From: Candidatus Methanogaster sp.
Lineage (GTDB): Archaea; Halobacteriota; Methanosarcinia; Methanosarcinales; Methanogasteraceae
Direction of reading: 5' to 3'
DNA: 50,027 nt
NCBI GenBank assembly: GCA_003194445.1
Contig: PQXF01000022.1
Span: 1 to 50,027, forward strand
Of the stretch, positions 42,912 to 50,027 are shown in pieces. The first letter of the stretch is position 1. Each line of letters starts with the position of its first letter. The notes below the pieces were generated by a model. That model made no database searches and had not been told where the DNA came from. It saw only the letters and a program-made list of their open reading frames with translations. The position numbers and the translations under genes were made by a program.

Positions 42912-43448
42912 TTACGACCTGCCACTACCAAGACGGTACGCAAGCAGCAGAACAGATACTGCGGCGATGGCTCCGAGACCCGGAGAATTCTTTTTTGTAC
43001 TCTCGCGGCCCCGACCTTCCGGAACGCCTGTCGGCTCGGCTACCGCACGCTCGCCTCCAACACGCACATTGATCGTCTCCCACGTGTTCCTATCGATGTC
43101 TGATCTATCCGCAATCTCGAACCGGTATGTGCCCGGTGCGATGTCATTGTTTGCATGAATTGTGATCCGGTATGTCACAGACTTTCTCATATCAACCAAC
43201 TTCGTCCCACCGTTGTCAACGATCGATATGCCGTCCGGGATCGATCTGTTGTTTATATCCACGTCGGCGTACTGGGATCCTACGTTCATGAGCGTCACAT
43301 CGAAGGACGCTTCGGACCCGGGCTCGATCTCGACTACGGATGGCGTCTCTGTGAACGTGATGATATCATCGGCAAAGGTCGTTGCATGGCAGCCCGGGAT
43401 CGATGCGACGATCAGGATGCCGATTCCGAGCAGTGTGATTCTGTTCAT
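42912..43448 (-). CDS. Secreted protein with PGF-CTERM-like tail
   Basis: The 178-residue protein has a signal peptide (MNRITLLGIGILIVASIPGCHA). One beta domain (FTETPSVVEIEPGSEASFDVTLMNVGSQYADVDI...GTYRFEIADRS) is of the NEW3/CARDB type that mediates adhesion or packing. The tail SPGLGAIAAVSVLLLAYRLGSGRS (P-G-x-G, hydrophobic stretch, basic end) resembles PGF-CTERM sorting signals processed by archaeosortase. It is the last of a minus-strand group of surface genes. Confidence 0.75.
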   Translation of the reverse strand: MNRITLLGIGILIVASIPGCHATTFADDIITFTETPSVVEIEPGSEASFDVTLMNVGSQYADVDINNRSIPDGISIVDNGGTKLVDMRKSVTYRITIHANNDIAPGTYRFEIADRSDIDRNTWETINVRVGGERAVAEPTGVPEGRGRESTKKNSPGLGAIAAVSVLLLAYRLGSGRS

Positions 43449-43462
43449 GGGTCTGCCTCTAT

Positions 43463-43663
43463 TCAGGTTCTCTTCTGCCTCTCGATGAGTACGATCGCCA
43501 TAGTTAGCAGTCCGATGACTGCGAAGACTGCCTCAAATGCTGGGACATTGACCATGGAGTCTGGCGCGGTCTGCTTATCTGTCGATACCGGTGCTTCTGA
43601 TGTGATGCCGATGATCGCCGTGCTTATACACAGGATCGGTAGTACGATTGTTGTTCGGTTCAT
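43463..43663 (-). CDS. Mini membrane protein: signal peptide plus sorting-type anchor
   Basis: Only 66 residues: a signal-like start MNRTTIVLPILCISTAIIGITS, about 20 polar residues, then VPAFEAVFAVIGLLTMAIVLIERQKRT, which resembles PGF-CTERM tails (GFEAVFAIAGLL type). No domain lies between. Its start M-N-R-x-T matches that of the next gene. It could be a true small protein or the remnant of a deleted surface gene. Confidence 0.6.
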   Translation of the reverse strand: MNRTTIVLPILCISTAIIGITSEAPVSTDKQTAPDSMVNVPAFEAVFAVIGLLTMAIVLIERQKRT

Positions 43664-43691
43664 TTTGGTACTTCCTATAATTTTATATTCA

Positions 43692-44519
43692 TTACAGTCT
43701 CTTCTTCATCTCGATAATGATCGCTGCTATCATCAGACCGATGATCGTTAAAGCCGCCCCGGGCACGGGTGCCGGCATAGCTGCATCTGCCGGTGTCATG
43801 GAACCTGGTGTGGCGGCATCTGGTGTCATCTGCCAATTGTCCGGTTCCTCGCCCGTATCATGTGTCTCTTCTGCATGGATGGATGTAGATACGGATAGGG
43901 ACGCTGACATAGTGGTCTCCGCTCCCGCCGAAACGTGGACTGTTTCTATGTAAACATCATATCCGGATTTTTCCAATCGGATTGTGTGTGAACCCGGCGG
44001 AATACCGATAAGCGTTCCCGGGGTCTGGCTCTTGTATTCATCATCGAGATAGATTACCGCGCCTTCGGGGGACGAGGCGATACTGATCGAACCCTTGGTA
44101 GCCCCTACACCATCTGAATACTGGTAAACGAGTAATATAGCTTCTTCCGCAGGTTTGGATATATTTAAAGCTTTTATACTAATTATAAGACCCCGTTCTT
44201 GAGGGTCGATGCTTTTTGTAAATCTTCCGGTATCGTGAAGGTGAATGATCATGCTATCAAGATCCGTTCCATCCTTTGATATGACAACCCATGCTTTAGT
44301 CCCGGTGAGGTCGATCTGTACGAGTTTGATTACATAACCTTCCTGTAAGGCCCACTGTCCGTTTGTATAAATCGTTTTGCTTTCGCCATCGATCAAACAG
44401 ACCCCGCGGCGGTCAGATGAACCCGTGCCGGCACATCCGGACGGTGCGACCAGTAGAGCCAGCATAACCAGCGCAACTGCTATCGGTGGTATGTGCCTCA
44501 TTGTCATTTTGGTCAACAT
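43692..44519 (-). CDS. Surface protein with PEGA domain
   Basis: The start MRHIPPIAVALVMLALLVAPSGC is a signal peptide with a lipobox-like cysteine. Residues 30-130 (VCLIDGESKTIYTNGQWALQEGYVIKLVQIDLTG...SMIIHL) resemble a half of the methanogen S-layer (DUF1608-type) domain. GSISIASSPEGAVIYLDDEYKSQTPGTLIGIPPGSHTIRLEKSGY is a PEGA domain. The end MPAPVPGAALTIIGLMIAAIIIEMKKRL is a membrane or sorting anchor. The length is 275 residues from ATG 44519 (269 from ATG 44501). Confidence 0.8.
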   Translation of the reverse strand: MLTKMTMRHIPPIAVALVMLALLVAPSGCAGTGSSDRRGVCLIDGESKTIYTNGQWALQEGYVIKLVQIDLTGTKAWVVISKDGTDLDSMIIHLHDTGRFTKSIDPQERGLIISIKALNISKPAEEAILLVYQYSDGVGATKGSISIASSPEGAVIYLDDEYKSQTPGTLIGIPPGSHTIRLEKSGYDVYIETVHVSAGAETTMSASLSVSTSIHAEETHDTGEEPDNWQMTPDAATPGSMTPADAAMPAPVPGAALTIIGLMIAAIIIEMKKRL

Positions 44520-44532
44520 GGTTTTTGTCTCT

Positions 44533-46452
44533 TTATAGTCCTATATTCGCAGCCGCCGCCTGCAAGATCATCAGCGCATCGAGCGAGGTGACGTGCCCAT
44601 CGCCGCTGACATCGGCTGCATCGCTGTGTGTGCTGGTGGCTGCGATTGCAAGCGCGATCGCGGCGTCAGCGGGGGTGATCCGGTTGTCGTGGTTGAGGTC
44701 GCCTTTCGGCGTCACAGGTATCGGGAATCGGTAGAGGTAGTGGTCATCTCCGGTTGCTTCCTGATATCCGGGTATCCTCTTGTTCGGATCAAAGGAACAA
44801 TCATCTATATTATTTCGATTATCCCGCGGCGTAGTGAAGACTGCCCAATCGGATTCGCCAGTCAGATACTTTGTCCCGCCTTTATCGACATTGAAGTAGC
44901 AGACCATCTTGATGGGGGGATGATTCTTGATCGATTCATACGTCTCCTTCACCCATTCTCCTTTCTTTGTGTTGTTGGATACCCCTTCCTCGACACAAAC
45001 GTCCTCTATTCCTGTGCCGCTCTCGTAGCGTATGTCATCGAGATAGATCATGCAGCCGTCCGGGTTATTTGCTTCACTGACACCCCAGTAGAAGCCACAA
45101 ACTACGTTACTCATATCCCCTTCGGTCAGATCATCGACGATATATCTCTGCCAGATGTTTGTCAGCGTAACAGTGCCTGTCGTAGCGCCTGCATCACCTG
45201 CTGTAAATTCTACCTTCTCTCCGCCGGATTCGCCTCTTGCCCAGAAGGTCAGATTATCAGCGCCTGTTAAATTATATCCACCCTCCTGCCAGCAGATACC
45301 AGCCCAGCACTCCTCTTGCGAACATTCTGCCGAGTAGGTTAGCTTAATAGAGGTATTGTCACCACATGCGATTCCGAGATGGGGGTCTGAGCAGTCATAA
45401 TCGCAGAACGTTATGTCGCCCCAATCACCCCACCATCCTGATGGAATATAGTGATTGGTCCGCGAACCGTTGTTGGTGTAAATATAAAATTCCTTAACAG
45501 GCATGCTATCCACGACACTGGACGATCCGATTTCAATTATCGCATACGGCTTTTTGGAGATGCCTGGGTGATCATCGAACCGATCCAGCATCGGCTTGAA
45601 GATGCCGTCAAAAGCGGTCCAGTGGTCCCAATCCGCACACGGAACTGACTTTCCAACGTTGTAGCCGTCGATAGCCACCCAATCCACGTACTCGTCTCCC
45701 GGGTAGTATTCTTCTGCCCCGTACCCGCCAGCAGACCTATCAGGAACATCGACACTGTTGACACACCAGACCCACTGGATGGCATCCGGAGCAGGTCCCT
45801 CGCTTTCGAAGATGTTATGCACCCGTTTCCACGCGTCCGTGTAGGATGCCGGCGATCTGTTGCACCATGGATATGCACCCGAATGTAGATTCATCTCATG
45901 AGCGAACCTGATAAAAACTTGCTTTCCTGTTCCGGTTCTGCCATCCACAGTCCAGTCTTCGCATGTCCAGTTCTTCAGATCTTTTGCATAATCCTTAAAA
46001 TATTGATCGAGCGTTCCGTTGTTTATCACACCGAGGATATCATCGTTGTCGCTTCCCCATGGCTCTATCGACAGAAGTGGTGTGTTTCCATTCTGCCACA
46101 GGTTATCCATTTGTGTCTCTGGGATGGGGGAGTGTTCGTCAGGCGAAAATCCCTGGAATACGACGACTATGCTATGTTTCTTCCCGCTCCATTCTTCGAA
46201 TGATCGCAGGTCTTCCATGTCTTGTTCTGACATGGCTGGGTTGTAGGTAACGCCCAGCAGAGTTCCGTTATCCGGGATAAATGTGGCGCTTGCCGGGTTC
46301 ACATACATGCAGGTCATGAGCGCCGCGGCGGCTGCGAGCATCAAGATCATAAGTACCTGCTGCACATACGTCTTCGCTGGCAAAACAGTTTGGAGTTCAT
46401 TGCTCTGGTTACACCTGTTCACAATAATCACATCCGCAGTGTCATTCATCAA
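44533..46452 (-). CDS. GH26-type glycoside hydrolase with dockerin-like tail
   Basis: A hydrophobic export segment lies near residues 30-55 (VQQVLMILMLAAAAALMTCMYVNPASA). The catalytic domain reads LGVTYNPAMSEQDMEDLRSFEEWSGKKHSIVVVF, FIRFAHEMNLHSGAYPW (general acid Glu) and PYAIIEIGSSS (likely nucleophile), as in family 26 mannanases and related enzymes. A beta-sandwich part (SGWWGDWGDITFCDYD...GCMIYLDDIRYE) resembling a carbohydrate-binding module is inserted before the end of the hydrolase domain (YESIKNHPPIKMVCYFNVDK). Residues about 585-639 (GDLNHDNRITPADAAIALAIAA..ADVSGDGHVTSLDALMILQAAA) are a complete dockerin-like module with two calcium loops. Confidence 0.85.
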   Translation of the reverse strand: MMNDTADVIIVNRCNQSNELQTVLPAKTYVQQVLMILMLAAAAALMTCMYVNPASATFIPDNGTLLGVTYNPAMSEQDMEDLRSFEEWSGKKHSIVVVFQGFSPDEHSPIPETQMDNLWQNGNTPLLSIEPWGSDNDDILGVINNGTLDQYFKDYAKDLKNWTCEDWTVDGRTGTGKQVFIRFAHEMNLHSGAYPWCNRSPASYTDAWKRVHNIFESEGPAPDAIQWVWCVNSVDVPDRSAGGYGAEEYYPGDEYVDWVAIDGYNVGKSVPCADWDHWTAFDGIFKPMLDRFDDHPGISKKPYAIIEIGSSSVVDSMPVKEFYIYTNNGSRTNHYIPSGWWGDWGDITFCDYDCSDPHLGIACGDNTSIKLTYSAECSQEECWAGICWQEGGYNLTGADNLTFWARGESGGEKVEFTAGDAGATTGTVTLTNIWQRYIVDDLTEGDMSNVVCGFYWGVSEANNPDGCMIYLDDIRYESGTGIEDVCVEEGVSNNTKKGEWVKETYESIKNHPPIKMVCYFNVDKGGTKYLTGESDWAVFTTPRDNRNNIDDCSFDPNKRIPGYQEATGDDHYLYRFPIPVTPKGDLNHDNRITPADAAIALAIAATSTHSDAADVSGDGHVTSLDALMILQAAAANIGL

Positions 46453-46535
46453 ACCGACCCACTCCTATAAAAATTTAACCGGCTATATATACTGCAACGT
46501 CCCTGTTAAGCTGGCACTCCCTTTTACATGAAGCC

Positions 46536-48041
46536 ATGACCACATACATACCACAGATGCCGCAAACTATCACCGACCCCCCAAAACCGCAGACAATACA
46601 TCTCCTTCTGCTCCTACTGCTCCTGCCGGGTCAGGCGTGCGCCACCACCGAGATCACAGTGCATCGCGCAGATTACGACGGTTGTGTGCTGCTTGTAATC
46701 GATGGTCTCGGCGGAGCATACTGTTATCCCGAACTTACGCCCCGTGCGCTTGACAATTCAACACTTCGAAAAGCAGACTGCGCAAACATCCTCGCGATCG
46801 CAGAGAGCGGCATGCGTGTAATCGATGTGCGTGCTCCGGTGACAAGCACACTTCCGGGACATTCGGTCATCGTAACCGGACGATCGGATGCAACCCCCAA
46901 TACGGTTTCAGGCAAGACGACGATCTTTGATATCGCGCACGAGAACGGGTATTTCTGTGCAGGCGTGATGGAAAACGGAGATTTTAGGGAGATGTGCGAT
47001 GAACTCGATATAATTCTGCACATCCGGAAGAACTCGATCAAAAATCCTGGAATCAGTATCAACACCAGTCCTTATGGTCACGAAGACCTTTCACAAAACG
47101 TTGGCGCACTGATGGATGAATGGAGCAATATCACAGAGTATCTCGGCGATAAAGAGGGAGCCCCCAGGTATGTCGCATACAACCGGTGGGCTGTCGATGC
47201 AGCGGACGCAGTCATAAAAAACCTGTGCGAAAGTGACGTCCCGTTTCTCCTTATCATCAACCTCGCTGCTGTCGATTCGGCAGGACACCATCTCGGCGCG
47301 TCCGGATATCTCGAGGTGATCAATGGCACCGATGACACGATTCCCAGGTTGTACCGGAGATGCGCCGACCACAACCTGCTCTTCGTGGTGACTGCAGATC
47401 ACGGAATGGGCTTTGCTACCTCCGATGCGGCGCATGGCGGGCATGTATCCGATAAATATGCGAAGTATCCTGAAAGCCAGCAGATACTGCTTGTTTTTTC
47501 CGGAATCGGGATCGGGCGGGGTGTTATCGCAGCGGCAGGGCAGGAGGATATCGCACCGACCATACTCTGCCAGATGGAGCTTCCCGCCGTCTCGTACGAC
47601 AGCTCGTGCGACGGACGCCCGCTTCCGGTCGGCAGGTATGCAGATCTGCGTGTAACGACCGGATCGGATGCGGATGTTTGGTTGCGTGGTTGCGATGAGG
47701 TCGTCAGAGGCACTTCGGATTCCGAATTTATATTCAAGGGTCTTGGCGTCGGTTGCAATTACACGATTCGGGTGACGCGGGACGGGAAGGTCGATGAGCA
47801 TGAGATGTTCTTCGATTCTGCCTGTGTTGTCGATTACTCCGCCCTGGGGGCGTTTTCGGTGGCAGCGGATACGTCGGAAGCTGGAGAAGATGAAGAAGAA
47901 GAGTATCAGGCGGACTCGGCAGACGGGACCGGGGGCGGCAGTGGGACTGAAACATACACAAAAATACTGCGCATTGCGATACCGATTATTATCATAAATC
48001 TTGTCGGGATATTTTTGATCATAAAAATTATGAGGGAATGA
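46536..48041 (+). CDS. Exported alkaline-phosphatase-superfamily enzyme
   Basis: The 501-residue protein has a signal peptide (TIHLLLLLLLLPGQACA). The metal-binding motifs are LLVIDGLGG, STLPGHSVIVTG (nucleophile Thr/Ser region), NLAAVDSAGHHLG, VTADHGMG and AHGGHVSDKY. A PEGA-like small domain (DLRVTTGSDADVWLRG...GCNYTIRVTRDGK) and an acidic linker precede a C-terminal membrane anchor (ILRIAIPIIIINLVGIFLIIKIM). The superfamily includes phosphatases, sulfatases and phosphodiesterases; I cannot tell which. It is three bases before the marker-16 gene. Confidence 0.85.
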   Translation: MTTYIPQMPQTITDPPKPQTIHLLLLLLLLPGQACATTEITVHRADYDGCVLLVIDGLGGAYCYPELTPRALDNSTLRKADCANILAIAESGMRVIDVRAPVTSTLPGHSVIVTGRSDATPNTVSGKTTIFDIAHENGYFCAGVMENGDFREMCDELDIILHIRKNSIKNPGISINTSPYGHEDLSQNVGALMDEWSNITEYLGDKEGAPRYVAYNRWAVDAADAVIKNLCESDVPFLLIINLAAVDSAGHHLGASGYLEVINGTDDTIPRLYRRCADHNLLFVVTADHGMGFATSDAAHGGHVSDKYAKYPESQQILLVFSGIGIGRGVIAAAGQEDIAPTILCQMELPAVSYDSSCDGRPLPVGRYADLRVTTGSDADVWLRGCDEVVRGTSDSEFIFKGLGVGCNYTIRVTRDGKVDEHEMFFDSACVVDYSALGAFSVAADTSEAGEDEEEEYQADSADGTGGGSGTETYTKILRIAIPIIIINLVGIFLIIKIMRE

Positions 48042-48044
48042 TTC

Positions 48045-49334
48045 ATGAAAACGATAGCAGAGATTAACCAGAAGATTAAAGATGGTGATGTAACCGTCCT
48101 GACTGCAAAAGAACTCTGTGACGCTGTCAGGTCTGGCAAGTCCGTAAGCGTCGAAGATGTCGATGTCGTAACAACCGCAACGAGAGGTATCATGAGCGGA
48201 ACTCTCGTGATACTATCATTTCCTGTTGCCGATCCCGGAGTCTTTTCCCGTGCAGAGCAGGTTTTCCTAAACGGCGTCCCTGCAAACGCGGGTCCATGCC
48301 CAAACGAGCATCTCGGCATCATCGATCTGATTGTTCACGGAACAGCAGAGAGGAATGCTCGATACGGCGGCGGACATCTCTTCCATGACCTGATCAGTGG
48401 CGCAGAGATTGAGGTGGCAGTGAAAGCCGCCGGGACCGGAAATGAGACTGGGACTGAGAAAAAGAGTGAGAGCGGGACCGGTGCGGAGATCACCACAACC
48501 GTCGATATCGACGACATCCCTTTCGCACGCATGTTAACGACCCGCAGCGCATACCGGAATTACAACGCATTCGTAAATCCGGGAGATGCGATTTCCACGA
48601 TCTTCTCTGTTGCGGATTTCAAGGGAAACTGTAGCGAAGCGGCATTTGGCGGATGTGGAGAGATTAATCCGCTCGAAAAGGACGCAGGAACCATTGGAGT
48701 CGGGACGAGGATACTGCTAAACGGTGCTGTCGGGTATGTGATCGGGGAGGGCACGAGAAGCACACGCGAGCGGCGGAATCTGTCCCTGTTTGCGGATATG
48801 CATGAGATGGATGGTTCGTGCATCAGTGGTTTTGCCACATCTGCTGGTACCGACATCATCAATTCGATAGCAATGCCGATACCGGTTCTAAGTGAGGATA
48901 TTCTGTCCCGTGCGTCCAGGCTCGATAGTGAGATCGAGCTTCCGGTCGTGGACATCAGGACGAGAAAGGAGATTGGAAGAACCGATTATTCGCAGGTCTG
49001 GCGTTCCGGCTCCGAGCCACGGGTGACGTTTGAACTGTCACTGTGCGTCCACTGCAGCACCTGCAATGTGTTGTGCCCGACCGGTGCGTTCACTGGCAGC
49101 GAGGTGATCAATGATCTCTGCTGCAACTGCGGGCACTGCGCATCGGTGTGTGTGGGAGACGCGTTCGCTGCCGAGATGGGGGCGATTATGCTGCGCGGGA
49201 GGAAGATCCCGGTTACCCTGCGCCATTCAGACCGTAGAGGAGCGATCAAGCTGGCAGATGAGCTGAAACAGAGGATCGAGCGCGGATCATTCCTTCTGGC
49301 TGAACCTGTGCAGAGGTTGGGCGAATCAATTTAA
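48045..49334 (+). CDS. Methanogenesis marker 16 (DUF39 with two 4Fe-4S motifs)
   Basis: The 429-residue protein has the DUF39 body (INQKIKDGDVTVLTAKELCDAVRSG, MSGTLVILSFPVADPG, LNGVPANAGPCPNEHLGIIDLIVHGTA, RNYNAFVNPGDAISTIFSVADFKGN) and a ferredoxin-like end CVHCSTCNVLCP..CCNCGHCASVCVGDAF. DUF39 proteins act in homocysteine formation from aspartate semialdehyde in methanogens. The marker-16 form is typical of methanogens and their methane-oxidising relatives. A 20-residue low-complexity insert rich in Gly, Thr, Glu and Ser lies at 48436-48492. Confidence 0.9.
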   Translation: MKTIAEINQKIKDGDVTVLTAKELCDAVRSGKSVSVEDVDVVTTATRGIMSGTLVILSFPVADPGVFSRAEQVFLNGVPANAGPCPNEHLGIIDLIVHGTAERNARYGGGHLFHDLISGAEIEVAVKAAGTGNETGTEKKSESGTGAEITTTVDIDDIPFARMLTTRSAYRNYNAFVNPGDAISTIFSVADFKGNCSEAAFGGCGEINPLEKDAGTIGVGTRILLNGAVGYVIGEGTRSTRERRNLSLFADMHEMDGSCISGFATSAGTDIINSIAMPIPVLSEDILSRASRLDSEIELPVVDIRTRKEIGRTDYSQVWRSGSEPRVTFELSLCVHCSTCNVLCPTGAFTGSEVINDLCCNCGHCASVCVGDAFAAEMGAIMLRGRKIPVTLRHSDRRGAIKLADELKQRIERGSFLLAEPVQRLGESI

Positions 49335-49356
49335 CCACCACAAAATTTCTCAGCAC

Positions 49357-49779
49357 TCATGGAATTCTTCGAAAGCCCATTCCCACCTGGGTGAAATGCC
49401 CATCTTGTGTAAGAATACTGGTGATTCCCATCTCTGTCATGACCACCATTGAGGTTAGATCGGTAAAGGATATTCCTGGTTTATCTTGGAATTTTATTCT
49501 TAATCTTTTTGCTTTCTCGAATCGCTCTTCGGTGATGCGCTCTAAACGGAGATAACCTTCCTTGATAGCGAGGTCTATCACATCAAGCGACTCCTTAGCT
49601 TCTTTGAACGATAATCTCCTAAAAAGAAGGGTAAAAGTCTCATCCAGGATATAATCCGTCGTTTAGCTTACACCCCTCTGATTTCTCCAGGAAAAGTAAA
49701 ACTTGCTGAGCTCTGTATGCATGGGCTCACGCTTATTTATTAGTACAATCCAGCCCCACGTGTCGATGAAGATTTTCAA
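49357..49779 (-). pseudogene. PIN-domain toxin with an in-frame stop
   Basis: From TTG 49779 on the minus strand the frame reads MKIFIDTWGWIVLINKREPM with the first PIN aspartate, then meets TAA after GVS. It continues in the same frame with TTDYILDETFTLLFRRLSFKEA to FQDKPGISFTDLTSMVVMTEMGITSILTQDGHFTQVGMGF, a complete PIN domain. A single nonsense codon separates the parts. The start overlaps the antitoxin stop. Confidence 0.82.
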
Positions 49780-49883
49780 TCCTGTCCCCCGTAGAGTATT
49801 TCGTCTATCCTATGGGCGAAGGGTTCAACCGACACCCCTTCTGTGTATTTCAGAATGGGATCTTTTTTGGGGTCTAATTCCAT
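49776..49883 (-). CDS. Small antitoxin paired with the PIN gene
   Basis: The 35-residue product (MELDPKKDPILKYTEGVSVE then PFAHRIDEILYGGQD) resembles the very short antitoxins that precede PIN toxins in archaea, with a D-P-I-L start and a D-E-x-L-Y-G end. It overlaps the toxin TTG. The ribosome-binding site GAGGCGAAG lies just upstream. Confidence 0.65.
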   Translation of the reverse strand: MELDPKKDPILKYTEGVSVEPFAHRIDEILYGGQD

Positions 49884-50027
49884 TTCTTCGCCTCGTTTTT
49901 GTCAAGTAGGGCACATAGCGCACCTCTTTCCGGGGTAATAGCCCCGAGGTTACTATGCGCCCCCTCACAGAACCGGACTTGAAGATTTCCCTCATCCGGC
50001 TCTTCAGAAGCACATCCTCTACAGATT
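49884..50027. other. Right edge: unassigned sequence
   Basis: The minus-strand frame here contains SRMREIFKSGSVRG, a phrase I associate loosely with sequences next to group II intron or similar mobile genes. The window ends before this can be tested. There is also a GGGGTAATAGCCCC hairpin at 49938-49951. Confidence 0.25.

Noticed and set aside
49884-50027. Possible group II intron or reverse transcriptase edge
   Set aside because: Only one short phrase (MREIFKSGSVRG) suggests it, and the window ends before any domain can be seen.

Overview
The window reads as chromosomal DNA of a methanogen-related euryarchaeon (Halobacteriota: Methanomicrobia, Syntrophoarchaeia/ANME-1 or Archaeoglobi type). 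Evidence for this is the RNA polymerase B subunit split into rpoB2 and rpoB1, rpoH, the L30e-NusA-S12-S7 gene string, S8e, an intron-containing tRNA-Lys, a methanogenesis-marker-16 (DUF39/4Fe-4S) protein, a broken methanopterin-synthesis gene (mptG), an AhbD-type heme enzyme, TATA-type promoters and many overlapping ATGA/GTGA junctions. Exact lineage cannot be fixed by eye. The class II HMG-CoA reductase and the dockerin-tailed surface proteins point to Archaeoglobi/Syntrophoarchaeia-like relatives.

Region 1 (1-10.7 kb) is a defence island. It begins with the 3' end of an ISAzo13-type transposase that cuts into a TOPRIM nuclease gene. A seven-gene translationally coupled operon follows: an ABC-type ATPase, a TOPRIM-like protein, a large RAMP, a Csx11-type Cas10, Cmr4, Cmr5 and a second RAMP. 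The Csx11 subunit has no GGDD cyclase motif and has HN where HD is expected, so cyclic-oligoadenylate signalling is unlikely. The ATPase/TOPRIM pair is the candidate effector and is the most novel feature of the window. No CRISPR array, cas6 or cas1/2 is present.

Region 2 (11.0-18.5 kb) holds the minus-strand ribosomal operon (L30e, NusA-like, S12, S7) and a second minus-strand operon (glycosyltransferase, Pcm, DHH phosphoesterase, dUTPase/Dcd-type enzyme, Cmk), with gatB divergent. Region 3 (18.5-25.4 kb) has an Lrp-type regulator, an HTH-CBS protein, a DRG GTPase, a lipoprotein, class II HMG-CoA reductase and a TraB-family membrane protein.

Region 4 (25.4-30.3 kb) is accessory. Remnants of dockerin-tailed surface-protein genes alternate with toxin-antitoxin modules (HicB/HicA remnant, RHH/PIN with a frameshift, an antitoxin-like gene with TumE), and a large beta-helix surface protein lies among them.

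Region 5 (30.3-40.6 kb) is housekeeping: an iron-sulfur flavoprotein, AhbD-like radical SAM protein and HisA in overlap, a receiver-TOBE fusion, DUF166, core MetE, an M50 protease, tRNA-Arg, S8e, tRNA-Lys, a tandem hairpin array, and rpoH-rpoB2-rpoB1. rpoA1/rpoA2 are not behind rpoB1, so the usual rpo-str gene cluster has been split.

Region 6 (40.6-50 kb) starts with a deletion scar where a second ISAzo13 fragment abuts a truncated mptG. It continues with Hsp20, a 53-bp tandem repeat, four minus-strand secreted proteins (sorting-signal-type tails, PEGA domain, GH26-dockerin), an exported alkaline-phosphatase-superfamily enzyme, marker 16, and a nonsense-mutated PIN toxin with a 35-residue antitoxin.
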